The notes under the pieces: generated by a model | The model's database searches: none | Seen by the model: the letters and a program-made list of their open reading frames with translations, nothing else | What the model was told of the DNA's origin: nothing | Origin: Salarchaeum japonicum | GTDB taxonomy: Archaea > Halobacteriota > Halobacteria > Halobacteriales > Halobacteriaceae | Assembly (NCBI RefSeq): GCF_020614395.1 | Contig: NZ_CP085324.1 | Span: 873,564-937,563, forward strand | Direction of reading: 5' to 3' | DNA: 64,000 nucleotides | Part shown: piece after piece, positions 42,186 through 50,877 of the stretch | Layout: each line of letters starts with the position of its first letter | How positions within the stretch are numbered: the stretch's first letter is position 1 | Position numbers and translations under genes: made by a program

Positions 42186-43493
42186 ATGACCGAGTGGATC
42201 GGCGACACCTTCACTTCTGACACTGGCTGGAACCACCTCGAACGACTCGTGGACGTCGGCGACCGGATGGCCGGAAGCGACGGCGAGCGGGCGGCCGCGG
42301 AGGCGACGCGGGACGCGCTCGCGGAGTACGCAGACGACGCGTGGCTGGACGAGTTCGAGATTCAGGGCTGGGAGCGCGGACGTTCGGAAATCGAGGCGGG
42401 CGACACCGAACAGGACTGCATCGCGCTCCCGCGGTCGCCCGCCGGCGACGTGTCGGGCGAGTTCGTCGACCTCGGGTACGGGCTCCCGTCGGACTTCGAG
42501 GAGCACGACATCGAGGGGAAGGTCGTGATGGTCGCGTCGAACGTCCCCGACTACTTCGACCGCTTCATCCACCGCCGCGAGAAGTACTACTACGCCGTCG
42601 AGGGCGGCGCGGCCGCGTTCGTCTTCCGGAACCACGTCGAGGGCTGTCTGCCGCCGACGGGGAGCGTCGGGAACGCGGACGCCCCCATCGGCGACATCCC
42701 CGCCGTCGGCGTGTCGAAGGAGGTCGGTTCCCGGCTCTCCCGGCGCTTCGACGGCGACGACGTGTCCGTCTCGGTGGACGCGGAGACGCCCGACGCGACG
42801 AGCCAGAACGTGCACGCGACGCTCGGCCCCGACACGACCGAGGAACTCCTCGTCACGAGCCACGTGGACGCGCACGACATCGCGGAGGGCGCGATGGACA
42901 ACGGCGCGGGCACGGCGATGGTCGTGGAACTCGCGCGCACGCTCGCCGAGCGCGAGGAGGAACTCGACACGAAGGTGCACTTCGTCGCGTTCGGCGCTGA
43001 AGAGGTCGGGCTCGTCGGCTCCGAGTACGACGCCGCGAAGCGCGACCACGACGACATCGAGGCCGTGCTGAACTTCGACGGCGTCGTCCGCGGCCGCACG
43101 CTCTCCTTTACGACGCACGGGTTCGACGCGCTCGCGGACGCCGCTGAGCGGGTGGGCGAGCGGTTCGGCCACCCGGTGACGACGACGCCCGAACTCGGCC
43201 CGCACTCCGACCACTGGCCGTACACGCAGTGGGGCGTCCCCGGCTACCACGTGATGAGCGAGACCGGTGACGAGGGCCGCGGCTGGGGGCACACGTTCGC
43301 GGACACCCTCGACAAGCTCGAAGCCCGGGACTTCCGCGAGCAGGCCATCCTCCTCACCGACCTCGCCGTCGACCTGGCGAGCGACGAGTTCGCGGTCGCG
43401 CACGCCAGCCCCGCGGACATCGCGAGCCAGCTGGAGGACGAGGACAAGGCGAAGGGGATGAAGATAACGGGCGACTGGCCGTACGACGAGTGA
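42186..43493 (+). CDS. M28 family aminopeptidase
   Basis: 435 residues. Zinc ligands: H226 and D228 in TSHVDAHD, D238 in AMDNGAG, E272-E273 in AFGAEEVGLVG. A PA-like insert (about 80-205) precedes the catalytic core. There is no signal peptide, so it is cytosolic. It may remove N-terminal residues from peptides. The NAD kinase-like gene starts 4 nt after its stop, so they are likely cotranscribed. Confidence 0.9.
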   Translation: MTEWIGDTFTSDTGWNHLERLVDVGDRMAGSDGERAAAEATRDALAEYADDAWLDEFEIQGWERGRSEIEAGDTEQDCIALPRSPAGDVSGEFVDLGYGLPSDFEEHDIEGKVVMVASNVPDYFDRFIHRREKYYYAVEGGAAAFVFRNHVEGCLPPTGSVGNADAPIGDIPAVGVSKEVGSRLSRRFDGDDVSVSVDAETPDATSQNVHATLGPDTTEELLVTSHVDAHDIAEGAMDNGAGTAMVVELARTLAEREEELDTKVHFVAFGAEEVGLVGSEYDAAKRDHDDIEAVLNFDGVVRGRTLSFTTHGFDALADAAERVGERFGHPVTTTPELGPHSDHWPYTQWGVPGYHVMSETGDEGRGWGHTFADTLDKLEARDFREQAILLTDLAVDLASDEFAVAHASPADIASQLEDEDKAKGMKITGDWPYDE

Positions 43494-43497
43494 GTCG

Positions 43498-44235
43498 ATG
43501 ACGGGACTCTCGGACGTGGAGACGGTGGGCGTGCGCGGCGAGCGTGCGGACGCCCTCGCGGCGTTCGTCGCGGAGCACGACCGCGACCCCGTGACCGGCG
43601 ACCCCGGGGCCGTGGCGGACGCCGACCTCGTGGTGGCGGACGGCGAGGCCGCGCTGTACGACCTCGTGCGCGCCGGCGCGGACGCGCCCGTGCTCGTGCT
43701 CGGGGACGTGCCCGGCATTCCGTCCGCCCGCTGGGAGCGCCACGCGAACGCGATGACGCACGCGTTCGTCGGGAACGCGGGCGTTCACGCGACGCCGCTC
43801 CTGTCCGTCCGCGCGGACGGCGAGACGTACCGGGCGCTCGCGGACGCGATGGTCGTCACGGACGAACCCGCGCGCATCTCCGAGTACGGCGTCCACGCGG
43901 CGAACGAGACCGTGGACACGGTGCGCGCGGACGGCGTCACGGTCGCCACGGCGGCCGGTAGCAGGGGATACGGGAGCGCCGCTGACGGCCCCGTCGTCGC
44001 GCCCGGCGTGGACGCCGTCTCCGTCGTCCCCGTCGCGCCGTTCCGCGTCGACCAGTCGAACTGGGTGCTCCCGCTCCCGACCGACCTCACCGTCGAGCGC
44101 GAAACCGCCGACGTGGTGTTGCTCGTGGACGACCGCGAGGTCGCCACGCTCGACCACGACGCGACGGTTCGCATCGACCACGGCGGCACGCTCCCCGTCG
44201 TCACCACGCCCGAGACCACCGGCTTCTTCGACTGA
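43498..44235 (+). CDS. NAD kinase-like protein, degenerate at the ATP loop
   Basis: 245 residues. The C-terminal half matches the NAD kinase fold: ATAAGSRGYGSAADGPVVAP resembles the TPTGSTAYSxSAGGP nucleotide site, and VVPVAPFRV fits the following strand. The N-terminal GGDGT phosphate loop of true NAD kinases is absent: the region instead reads VVADGEAALYDLV. It may be a paralogue with altered activity or a regulatory protein. It is translated directly after the M28 peptidase gene. Confidence 0.75.
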   Translation: MTGLSDVETVGVRGERADALAAFVAEHDRDPVTGDPGAVADADLVVADGEAALYDLVRAGADAPVLVLGDVPGIPSARWERHANAMTHAFVGNAGVHATPLLSVRADGETYRALADAMVVTDEPARISEYGVHAANETVDTVRADGVTVATAAGSRGYGSAADGPVVAPGVDAVSVVPVAPFRVDQSNWVLPLPTDLTVERETADVVLLVDDREVATLDHDATVRIDHGGTLPVVTTPETTGFFD

Positions 44236-44247
44236 CGACGCCGCGCT

Positions 44248-44751
44248 TCACTCCGTAGACACGCGGAGCTCCACGTTCCGGCGTTCGCCTTCGAGGTCGG
44301 CGACGACGCGCTCGACGACGCGCTCGCCCTCCTCGACGACGCGTTCGGCCGCCTTCTCCACCACCCAGTCGAGGCTGACGAACGCCGGGAGCGACACCGC
44401 GTTGTCCGCCGACGCCGGGTCGTACTCGACTTCGAGCGTCACCCGCGACCCCGCGCCCGACTCGGTTTCCACGGGGTCGATTCGCCAGCGCCCGCTCGCG
44501 TCGAGGTCTTTCGTCACCTCCCACTCGATGCGGTGTGGCGGCTCGACCGCCGTCACCTCGGAGTGGACGGTGTAGGTGAGTTTCCACCACGAGAAGTGGA
44601 GGCGATAGCGGGTGCCGGGACCGCCGTCGCCGGACTGGTCGACGCCCGTGAGGTGTTTCGAGTACGCGGCGTACCCGGGGAAGTCCAGCAGGAACTCGTA
44701 CGCCTCGCTCGGCGGGATGCGGACGACGGTGCTGACCGAGAGCCTGTTCAC
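44248..44751 (-). CDS. SRPBCC (START-like) domain protein
   Basis: 167 residues from a GTG start. Opening VNRLSVSTVVRIPPSEAYEFL and the YSKHLTGVDQSG, YTVHSEVTAVEPPHRIEWE and VEYDPASAD segments follow the polyketide cyclase/START-like pattern with a helix-grip cavity. Substrate and role are unknown. I use the GTG because upstream codons belong to an Arg-rich shadow frame. It is divergent from the flavoprotein gene at 44833. Confidence 0.8.
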   Translation of the reverse strand: MNRLSVSTVVRIPPSEAYEFLLDFPGYAAYSKHLTGVDQSGDGGPGTRYRLHFSWWKLTYTVHSEVTAVEPPHRIEWEVTKDLDASGRWRIDPVETESGAGSRVTLEVEYDPASADNAVSLPAFVSLDWVVEKAAERVVEEGERVVERVVADLEGERRNVELRVSTE

Positions 44752-44832
44752 GGCCTGCCCTGGGTGCGCCCGGGGCTTAGTTCGCTCGCCGGAACCGGGA
44801 CGCTTCTCAATCCCCGCCGTCTTCTCTCGGGT

Positions 44833-45555
44833 ATGTCCGACACACCCACCGTTGGCATCGTCGGCGGCGGCGTCGCCGGCCTCACCGCGGCGACGTTCAC
44901 CGCGCGCGCCGACCTCGAAACGACCGTGTTCGACGCGGGCGAATCCATCTTCGCGCGGAACGCGCACGTCGAGAACCTCCCCGGGTTCCCGGCGGGCGTC
45001 AACCCCCGAACCTTCCTCGACCTGACGCGCGAGCAGGCGACCGAATCCGGCGCGAACGTCGTTGACGCCGAAGTCGCGGACGTGACCGCGACCGGCGGCG
45101 GCTTCGAGGTCACCGCGGACGAGACCCACGAGTTCGACTTCGTCGTCGTCTCCTCGTGGTCGGACGCGTCCTTCCTCGACGACCTCGGCCTCGACTTCAT
45201 CGAACAGGGGACGAAGACGTACCTCGACACGAACGGCCAGGGCCGGACCGGCGTTCCCGGGCTCTACGCGGCGGGCCGGGTCGCGGGCCGCTACCACCAG
45301 GCCGTCGTCTCCGCGGGGAGCGGCGCGGAGGCCGCGCTCAGCCTCATCGAGGACTCAGACGTGCCCTTCTACCACGACTGGGTCGCGCCCGAGGGCTACT
45401 TCACGGGCCGCGGTCGCGAGGTGCCGCCGGGCTGTGAGGAAATCGACGAGGCGGAACGCGAGCGCCGCGAGCGCGCGTCGATGGAGCGGATGCGGGAGGC
45501 GTTCAGCGAGCGCCACCCGGACACGCCGACGATGCATCCGTCCGTCGAGGAGTAA
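44833..45555 (+). CDS. Short thioredoxin reductase-like flavoprotein
   Basis: 240 residues. The FAD site is VGIVGGGVAGLTAATFTARA. The segment AHVENLPGFPAGV resembles the ENYPGFP block of TrxR. GVPGLYAAGRVAGRYHQAV matches its C-terminal FAD contact. The NADPH domain and the CxxC redox centre are missing, so it cannot work as a standard thioredoxin reductase. It may be an oxidase or an FAD-binding regulator. The C-terminal 60 residues are acidic and helical. Confidence 0.8.
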   Translation: MSDTPTVGIVGGGVAGLTAATFTARADLETTVFDAGESIFARNAHVENLPGFPAGVNPRTFLDLTREQATESGANVVDAEVADVTATGGGFEVTADETHEFDFVVVSSWSDASFLDDLGLDFIEQGTKTYLDTNGQGRTGVPGLYAAGRVAGRYHQAVVSAGSGAEAALSLIEDSDVPFYHDWVAPEGYFTGRGREVPPGCEEIDEAERERRERASMERMREAFSERHPDTPTMHPSVEE

Positions 45556-45641
45556 CCCCGTCGCACGCTACCACGCCACATTATTTCTACGGCTATTCCT
45601 GAATAACAAAACTCAAAAGGGCGGAACCAATATCCTCGCTT

Positions 45642-45722
45642 GCTCCTCGGTGGAGCGGTGGTCGGCACGACGGCGTTGGAAGTGGTTGGATGACAGACGC
45701 TGTCAGCGGCCGACCACCACTC
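45642..45722. repeat. Multi-hairpin intergenic element
   Basis: Three inverted repeats nest in 81 bp: gctcc/ggagc (45642-45656); a perfect 10-bp pair ggtggtcggc (45657-45666) with gccgaccacc (45709-45718), extendable to 14 bp with one mismatch; and tgacag-acg-ctgtca (45691-45705) inside it. It lies in the 221-bp gap between convergent genes. Consistent with a small structured RNA or a miniature transposable element. Confidence 0.45.
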
Positions 45723-45776
45723 GACTCATTGAAATAGCGCCACATAAAAGTGTGCTCTGGCTGGTATATTTGCGAG

Positions 45777-46268
45777 CTACGCGTGGTCTACGACGCGCAC
45801 CGCGTACGACGCGTCCAGCGCCGCAGTCCCGCGCCGCACGAACCAGACCTTCGTCGTCTCCGCGCCCGTGATGCTCGTGTCCACCGCGACGTGCGCGCGG
45901 AGCGTGCCGTCGTAGCGGTCGAACCCCGTGAGACACGCCGCGCGCGGACGCGCCCGGTTCCGCACGAACACCACCGCGAGCGCGCGCTCCCCGAAGTCCG
46001 TCCCCGCGACGAACGACGCCGCGTACTCCGGGAGGGCGTCGTGCCACTCCGGGCGCGACCGGTACACGTCCATCCCCCGCACGCGGCCTCCGACGAACCG
46101 GGGCGCGTCCGCGAACGTCACCTCCCGAACCTCGCCGCCGACGGGATTCGCGCACGCCTCCGGGAACGACTGGCTCGTCCGCGAGCGGAGCGTTGGCGTC
46201 GCGGAGCGCGCGCTACACCCAGCGAGCGCCGCGAGCGCGGCCGCCGACACGAACGCTCGTCGCTTCAC
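45777..46268 (-). CDS. Haloarchaeal lipoprotein, function unknown
   Basis: 163 residues. Signal MKRRAFVSAAALAALAGCSA has twin-Arg and lipobox (LAGC) with C18 lipidated. The mature region contains paired Cys and a beta-rich stretch (ALAVVFVRNRARPRAAC). It has no motif I recognise. It lies divergent from coaBC, with 90 bp between starts. Confidence 0.7.
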   Translation of the reverse strand: MKRRAFVSAAALAALAGCSARSATPTLRSRTSQSFPEACANPVGGEVREVTFADAPRFVGGRVRGMDVYRSRPEWHDALPEYAASFVAGTDFGERALAVVFVRNRARPRAACLTGFDRYDGTLRAHVAVDTSITGAETTKVWFVRRGTAALDASYAVRVVDHA

Positions 46269-46358
46269 ACTCCAGACCTGTCACGACACGAATTATATGT
46301 TGGGGTCGGGGCGCGTTCTCCAAACTACTTTGACGGTGCTCGCCCTCTCCTCGGACGA

Positions 46359-47525
46359 ATGCTGGAGGGAGTGAACGTCGCGCTCGGCGTCTCCGGGAGC
46401 ATCGCGGCGGTGAAGGTAGTCGAGTTGGCGCACGAACTCCGCCGCCGCGGCGCGTCCGTCCGCGCCGTGATGACGGAGAGCGCGCAGTCCATCGTCCACC
46501 CGTGGGCGGTCGAGTTCGCCACCGACGACGACGTCGTGACCGACATCACCGGCCGCGTCGAGCACGTCGAACTCTGCGGCCGCGACGGCTGGGCGGACGT
46601 GTTCCTCGTCGCGCCCGCCACCGCGAACACCGTCGGGAAAATCGCGAGCGCCGTGGACGACACGCCCGTCACGACCTGCGCGACCACCGCGCTCGGCGCG
46701 GACGTACCCGTGGTCGTCGCGCCCGCGATGCACGAGCCGATGTACGACCACCCCGGCGTCCTCGACGCAATCGACCGCGTGCAGTCCTGGGGCGTCTCCT
46801 TCGTCGACCCGCGCGTCGAGGAGGGGAAGGCCAAAATCGCGACCGAGGACGCCATCTGCCTCGACGTGGCGCGCGCCGCTGGCGACCGCCCCCTGGAGAA
46901 CCGCCATGTCGTCGTCACGTCGGGCGCGACGAGCGAACGCATCGACCCCGTGCGCGTGCTCACGAACCGCGCGTCCGGCAGGACGGGGCGGGCCGTCGCC
47001 CGCGCGTGCTACGTCCGCGGGGCCGACGTGACGCTCGTGCACGACGGCGACGACGCCCCCTACGCGACCGTCGAACGCGTCGAGTCCGCCGCGGAGATGC
47101 TGGACGCGACGCTCGACGCCTGCCGGGACGCCGACGCGCTCGTCTCCGCGGCCGCCATCAGCGACTACACTGTCGAACCCAGTCCCGAGAAGATTCGGAG
47201 CGGCCAGGAACTCACGCTCGACCTCGAACCCACGCCGAAACTCATCGACGAGGTTCGAGAGACCCACCCCGACCTCGCTATCGTCGGGTTCAAGGCCGAG
47301 ACCTCCGGCGAGGACGACGAGATGCTCGAACAGGCCTGCAAGACCCTGAAGCGCGCCCGACTCTCGTTCGTCGTGGCGAACGACGCGAGCGTCATGGGCG
47401 GCGAGGACACCCGCGCGCTCCTCGTGGACGCCGACGAACACACCGAGTTCACGGGAACGAAGACCGGACTCGGCCTGCGAATCGCGGACGAACTCGCGCG
47501 CGTCCTCGGCCGGCAGAACGACTAA
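46359..47525 (+). CDS. coaBC: Bifunctional phosphopantothenoylcysteine decarboxylase/synthetase
   Basis: 388 residues. CoaC domain (about 1-175): GVSGSIAAVKVVELAHEL and APAMHEPMYDHP. CoaB domain (about 185-388): VTSGATSERIDPVRVLTN, ASGRTGRAVA, KAETSG. It catalyses two steps from phosphopantothenate to phosphopantetheine in CoA synthesis. The ATG at 46359 is used rather than the long upstream frame, which reads through the divergent promoter of the lipoprotein gene. Confidence 0.93.
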   Translation: MLEGVNVALGVSGSIAAVKVVELAHELRRRGASVRAVMTESAQSIVHPWAVEFATDDDVVTDITGRVEHVELCGRDGWADVFLVAPATANTVGKIASAVDDTPVTTCATTALGADVPVVVAPAMHEPMYDHPGVLDAIDRVQSWGVSFVDPRVEEGKAKIATEDAICLDVARAAGDRPLENRHVVVTSGATSERIDPVRVLTNRASGRTGRAVARACYVRGADVTLVHDGDDAPYATVERVESAAEMLDATLDACRDADALVSAAAISDYTVEPSPEKIRSGQELTLDLEPTPKLIDEVRETHPDLAIVGFKAETSGEDDEMLEQACKTLKRARLSFVVANDASVMGGEDTRALLVDADEHTEFTGTKTGLGLRIADELARVLGRQND

Positions 47526-47550
47526 CACCCCGGCTTCGCTAGCGTCGGAC

Positions 47551-47805
47551 GTGCCCTCCCTCGACAGTGTGCGGACGCGCTGGAGCGAACTGACCGCGTT
47601 CGACTCGACGGGCGTCGCGGTCGTCGTGGCCGTCCTCACGGGCGCGCTCACGTTCGTGGTCGCGCTCGGCGCGCTCTCCGTTCTCGAACGCGTCGTCTCC
47701 TACTCGTCGCTCCTCGGCGTCGCGACGACGATAGTTTCGTTCGTCTGTTCGTACGCGGCCGTCTGTTACGCCGCGACCAGCGTCATGGAAAAGCGACGTG
47801 GTTAG
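47551..47805 (+). CDS. Small two-helix membrane protein
   Basis: 84 residues from a GTG start: a soluble N-terminus, then hydrophobic helices at about 22-43 (VAVVVAVLTGALTFVVALGAL) written here in part and about 52-75 (LLGVATTIVSFVCSYAAVCY), ending EKRRG. The stop overlaps the mnhG stop by 4 nt. There is no family I recognise. Confidence 0.6.
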   Translation: MPSLDSVRTRWSELTAFDSTGVAVVVAVLTGALTFVVALGALSVLERVVSYSSLLGVATTIVSFVCSYAAVCYAATSVMEKRRG

Positions 47806-48128
47806 TCGTCGTCCTCGGGCCAGTCGGCGTTCCCGAAGAACTCGACGCCCATCTTCTGCGCGGAGCGCGAAATCATGTGCGCGCCGGTCGGCGTGGTGAG
47901 GAAGAGGAAGACGATGCCGACGAGCGACGTGAGGCCCTCGCCGGACGGGCCGAAGTAGACGAACCCGGCGAGGAAGATGGACGCCGCGCCGAGCGTGGTC
48001 GCCTTCGACGTGGCGTGCATGCGGTTGTACACGTCGGGCAGGCGGAGCAGGCCGAGCGTGCCGATGGTGAGGAAGACGCTTCCGACGACGAGCAATGCGG
48101 TGACGACGGCGGCGGTGAGCGTGTTCAT
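47802..48128 (-). CDS. mnhG: Mrp antiporter subunit G
   Basis: 108 residues, three membrane helices: VVTALLVVGSVFLTIGTLGL, AASIFLAGFVYFGP and VGIVFLFLTTPTGAHMISRSA with the conserved TPTGAH signature of MnhG/MrpG. Forms part of the Na+/H+ antiporter complex. Its ATG overlaps the mnhF stop by 4 nt. Confidence 0.92.
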   Translation of the reverse strand: MNTLTAAVVTALLVVGSVFLTIGTLGLLRLPDVYNRMHATSKATTLGAASIFLAGFVYFGPSGEGLTSLVGIVFLFLTTPTGAHMISRSAQKMGVEFFGNADWPEDDD

Positions 48129-48430
48129 TGGATGATGTCCCCCTCGATGACGTACTTCGCGACGGTGACGGTGCTGACGAACCCGACGATAGCCAGGACG
48201 AGGCCGATGAGGACGAACAGGCCGCGGCCGGTCGCGAGCGCGAACAGGACGCCGATGGCGACGACGTTCGTGCCGATGGTGTCCAGCGCGACGACGCGGT
48301 CGGGGACGGTCGGCCCCTGAATCACGCGATAGCTACAGGCGAGCGTGAGGAGCGCGGCGACGACCAGCGAGGCATGAATCGCGTAGTCGAGGAACGCGGG
48401 GACGGCGGCCTCACTCGCCACCGGACTCAC
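48125..48430 (-). CDS. mnhF: Mrp antiporter subunit F
   Basis: 101 residues from a GTG. Three helices: ASLVVAALLTLACSYRVIQGP, TIGTNVVAIGVLFALATG and LFVLIGLVLAIVGFVSTVTVA, with the GPTVPDRVVALDT block typical of MrpF. The start at 48430 gives a 20-nt overlap with mnhE. A GTG at codon 4 (48421) would shorten it. Confidence 0.9.
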   Translation of the reverse strand: MSPVASEAAVPAFLDYAIHASLVVAALLTLACSYRVIQGPTVPDRVVALDTIGTNVVAIGVLFALATGRGLFVLIGLVLAIVGFVSTVTVAKYVIEGDIIQ

Positions 48431-48992
48431 CCCCGTTCTCCGCGTCCCGCTCGGGGACGGGGTCGCCGGGTTTCAGTTCCTCGTCGAAGATGACGAGCGC
48501 GTAGTCCTCCCACGTCCGGATGGGGTCGATGACCTCCTCGTCCGTCGTGGCGGCCATTGCGTGCACGTAGAGCGCGTTCTGGTCGTCGTCGTAGTCCATG
48601 GTGAGCGTGCCGGGTGTGAGCGTGATGCTGTTCGCGATGGTCGTGATGGCGATGTCGCGTTCGACCCGCAACGGAACCGTCACGACCCGGGGTTCGATTG
48701 GGAGTCGGGGGTCGACGACGCGGCGCGCCACGTCGAAGTTCGCGGTGAGGAGTTCCCAGAGGAACACCGCGATGTAGAGCACCGCGTAGGGGACGGTGCG
48801 CGCGAGGCGCACGAGGTTGACGCGGCCGGTGAAGAACTCGCGGAACACGTACGCGGTCGGGAGGCCGAGCGCGAGGCCGATGAGGGACTCCTGGGCGAGG
48901 TTCCGCGCGGTGAAGCGGACGCCCCTGACGAACAGCCAAAGGACGGCGAGCGCGACGCCGGTCGCCTGCCAGCGCTTCACGGGGAGTTTCAC
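48411..48992 (-). CDS. mnhE: Mrp antiporter subunit E
   Basis: 193 residues from a GTG. It begins MKLPVKRWQATGVALAVLWL, with membrane helices early, and contains VNSITLTPGTLTMDYD-like (NSITLTPGT) characteristic of MrpE and a cytosolic C-terminus rich in Glu. Role: assembly and stability of the Mrp complex. Its GTG overlaps the mnhD TGA. Confidence 0.9.
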   Translation of the reverse strand: MKLPVKRWQATGVALAVLWLFVRGVRFTARNLAQESLIGLALGLPTAYVFREFFTGRVNLVRLARTVPYAVLYIAVFLWELLTANFDVARRVVDPRLPIEPRVVTVPLRVERDIAITTIANSITLTPGTLTMDYDDDQNALYVHAMAATTDEEVIDPIRTWEDYALVIFDEELKPGDPVPERDAENGGESGGE

Positions 48993-50551
48993 GCGTGACC
49001 ACCTCCCTGTTCGAGGACGGACGTGATGTACGCGGTGCGGTCGAGCGCGGCGTCAGCGCCCGCGCGGGCGAACTCCAGAATCGGGTTGAAGCCGACGCCG
49101 GCGGCGACGACGCCGAGCGCGAGCGCGACGACGCACGCCACCTGCACGCTGTCGGCGTCCCAGCCCGCGACCGCGGCCGACTGTTCGCCCCAGAACCCGC
49201 GGTTCCAGGCGTTCGAGACGTAGGCGACGGTGAGTATCGCGCCCACCAGCGCGGCCGCGAGTCCGACGACCACGTCGGTCTGCGCGAGCGCGTCGAACAC
49301 GAGGAACTTCCCGAAGAATCCGACGAGCGGCGGGATGCCGACGAGGCCGAGGCCGCCGAGAAGGAACGCGCCGGCGACCACGGGCGACTGCCGTGCGAGG
49401 CCGCCGAGGTCGTCCAGCCGCCTCGTCCCCGCGGCGTCCTCGACGACGCCGGAGAGGAGGAAGAGCAGGCTCTTCGCAAGCGCGTGGGTGAGCGAGTAGA
49501 CGAGCGCGGCGGCGATACCGACGGCGGCGAGTTCCGGGCGGAGCGCGGCCGCGGCGAGCGCCGCGAAGATGAACCCGACCTGGCCGATGCTCGAATACGC
49601 GAGCAGGCGGTCGAGGTCGTGCTGGCCGACGGCGGCGATACCGCCGAACAGCATGCTCAGGACGGCGCTGGCGAGCAGGACGATGCCGAAGAAGCCCAGG
49701 ACGGTGTCGCCGGGCACGGCGAGGTCGGTGAGGGGTGCGGCGGCGAACACGGTGAAGTAGAGGCGGATGACGGCGTAGACGCCGACTTTCTTCACGACGC
49801 CCGCGAGCACGGCGGAGACGGGCGCGGGCGCGGCGGCGTACGCGTCCGGCACCCACCAGTGGAAGGGAACCGCGCCGGCCTTCACCATGAACACCGCGAA
49901 CAGGAGCGCGGTGAGGCCGAGGACGGGCGCGACGTGGACGCCGTACTGCTGGGCGTTCGCGAGGCGGTGCGCCATGTCCGCCATGTTGAGCGTGCCCGTG
50001 GTGGCGTACAGGCCGCCGATGGCGAGCAGCATGACGGCGCTCCCGACGAGGTTGAGCACGACGTACCGGAGGGTCGCGGTCGTCTGCTCCGGCCCCGAGT
50101 AGAAGACGACGAGGACGTAACTGGAGAGGAGCATCACTTCGAACCAGACGAAGAGGTTGAAGATGTCGCCGGTGAGGAAGGAGCCGGTGACGCCGACCAC
50201 CATCAGGTGGAAGAGCGGGTGGAAGGACACCTTCTGGCCGAACGCGGAGACGTGGCGGGTCGCGTACACGAGCGCGGGCAGGGTGACGACGGCGGAGATG
50301 GCGAGCATGAACGCCGACAGCGAGTCCGCGACGAGCACGATGCCGTAGGGTGCGACCCAGTCTCCGAGGTGGTAGACCGCGGGGCCGCCCGAGGGGTAGA
50401 CCGCGGTGACGAGCCACGCGACGGCGGCGACGTACCCGAGTCCGCCGAGCACGCTGAGCGCGCGCTGAACGCGGCCGAACCGCCGGGTGAGGAGCGTGAG
50501 GATGGCTGTGCAGAGTGCGACGAGTAACGGCGCGATGACGAACTGATTCAT
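48989..50551 (-). CDS. mnhD: Mrp antiporter subunit D (proton antiporter domain)
   Basis: 520 residues with about 14 membrane helices, homologous to complex I NuoM/N. Conserved pieces are LFVWFEVMLLSSYVLVV with the helix-5 Glu, VKAGAVPFHWWVPDAYAAAP with the charged Lys loop, and ALAKSLLFLLSG. It is a proton-conducting subunit. ATG at 50549-50551 overlaps the mnhC stop. Confidence 0.93.
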   Translation of the reverse strand: MNQFVIAPLLVALCTAILTLLTRRFGRVQRALSVLGGLGYVAAVAWLVTAVYPSGGPAVYHLGDWVAPYGIVLVADSLSAFMLAISAVVTLPALVYATRHVSAFGQKVSFHPLFHLMVVGVTGSFLTGDIFNLFVWFEVMLLSSYVLVVFYSGPEQTTATLRYVVLNLVGSAVMLLAIGGLYATTGTLNMADMAHRLANAQQYGVHVAPVLGLTALLFAVFMVKAGAVPFHWWVPDAYAAAPAPVSAVLAGVVKKVGVYAVIRLYFTVFAAAPLTDLAVPGDTVLGFFGIVLLASAVLSMLFGGIAAVGQHDLDRLLAYSSIGQVGFIFAALAAAALRPELAAVGIAAALVYSLTHALAKSLLFLLSGVVEDAAGTRRLDDLGGLARQSPVVAGAFLLGGLGLVGIPPLVGFFGKFLVFDALAQTDVVVGLAAALVGAILTVAYVSNAWNRGFWGEQSAAVAGWDADSVQVACVVALALGVVAAGVGFNPILEFARAGADAALDRTAYITSVLEQGGGHA

Positions 50552-50877
50552 AGTTCCTCCAGGTCGATAGTGCCGTGTTCTTCGTAGACGCGGTACGTCA
50601 GCGCGAGCGCGAACGCCGTCGTCCCGAACCCGATGACGATGGCGGTGAGGACGAGCGCCTGCACGAGCGGGTCGGTCGTCCCCGAGAACGGCGGGCCGTG
50701 GTGGCTCAGCACGGGGACGGAACCCGCGATGTCGCCCATCGTGATGAGGTAGGCGTTCGCGGCCTGACTGATGATGGTGACGCCCCAGACGACACGCACC
50801 ACGTCCCTGCGGAGGACGAGGTAGGTGCCGAACGCGAACAGCGCGCCGAGCACGACGGCGAGGGTCGTTTCAGTCAT
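50548..50877 (-). CDS. mnhC: Mrp antiporter subunit C
   Basis: 109 residues, three helices, NuoK-like: VLGALFAFGTYLVLRRDVVR, GVTIISQAANAYLITMGDI and LVQALVLTAIVIGFGTTAFA (LTAIVIGFG is the MrpC signature). Coupled by a 4-nt overlap to mnhB and mnhD. Confidence 0.93.
   Translation of the reverse strand: MTETTLAVVLGALFAFGTYLVLRRDVVRVVWGVTIISQAANAYLITMGDIAGSVPVLSHHGPPFSGTTDPLVQALVLTAIVIGFGTTAFALALTYRVYEEHGTIDLEEL

Noticed and set aside
43498-44235. Frameshift explaining the missing GGDGT loop in the NAD kinase-like gene.
   Set aside because: The frame is continuous from start to stop, and the start lies 4 nt after the upstream gene, leaving no room for a lost segment.
45642-45722. A tRNA or RNase P RNA in the hairpin element.
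   Set aside because: Arm lengths and conserved loops do not fit a tRNA, and the element is far too short for RNase P RNA.
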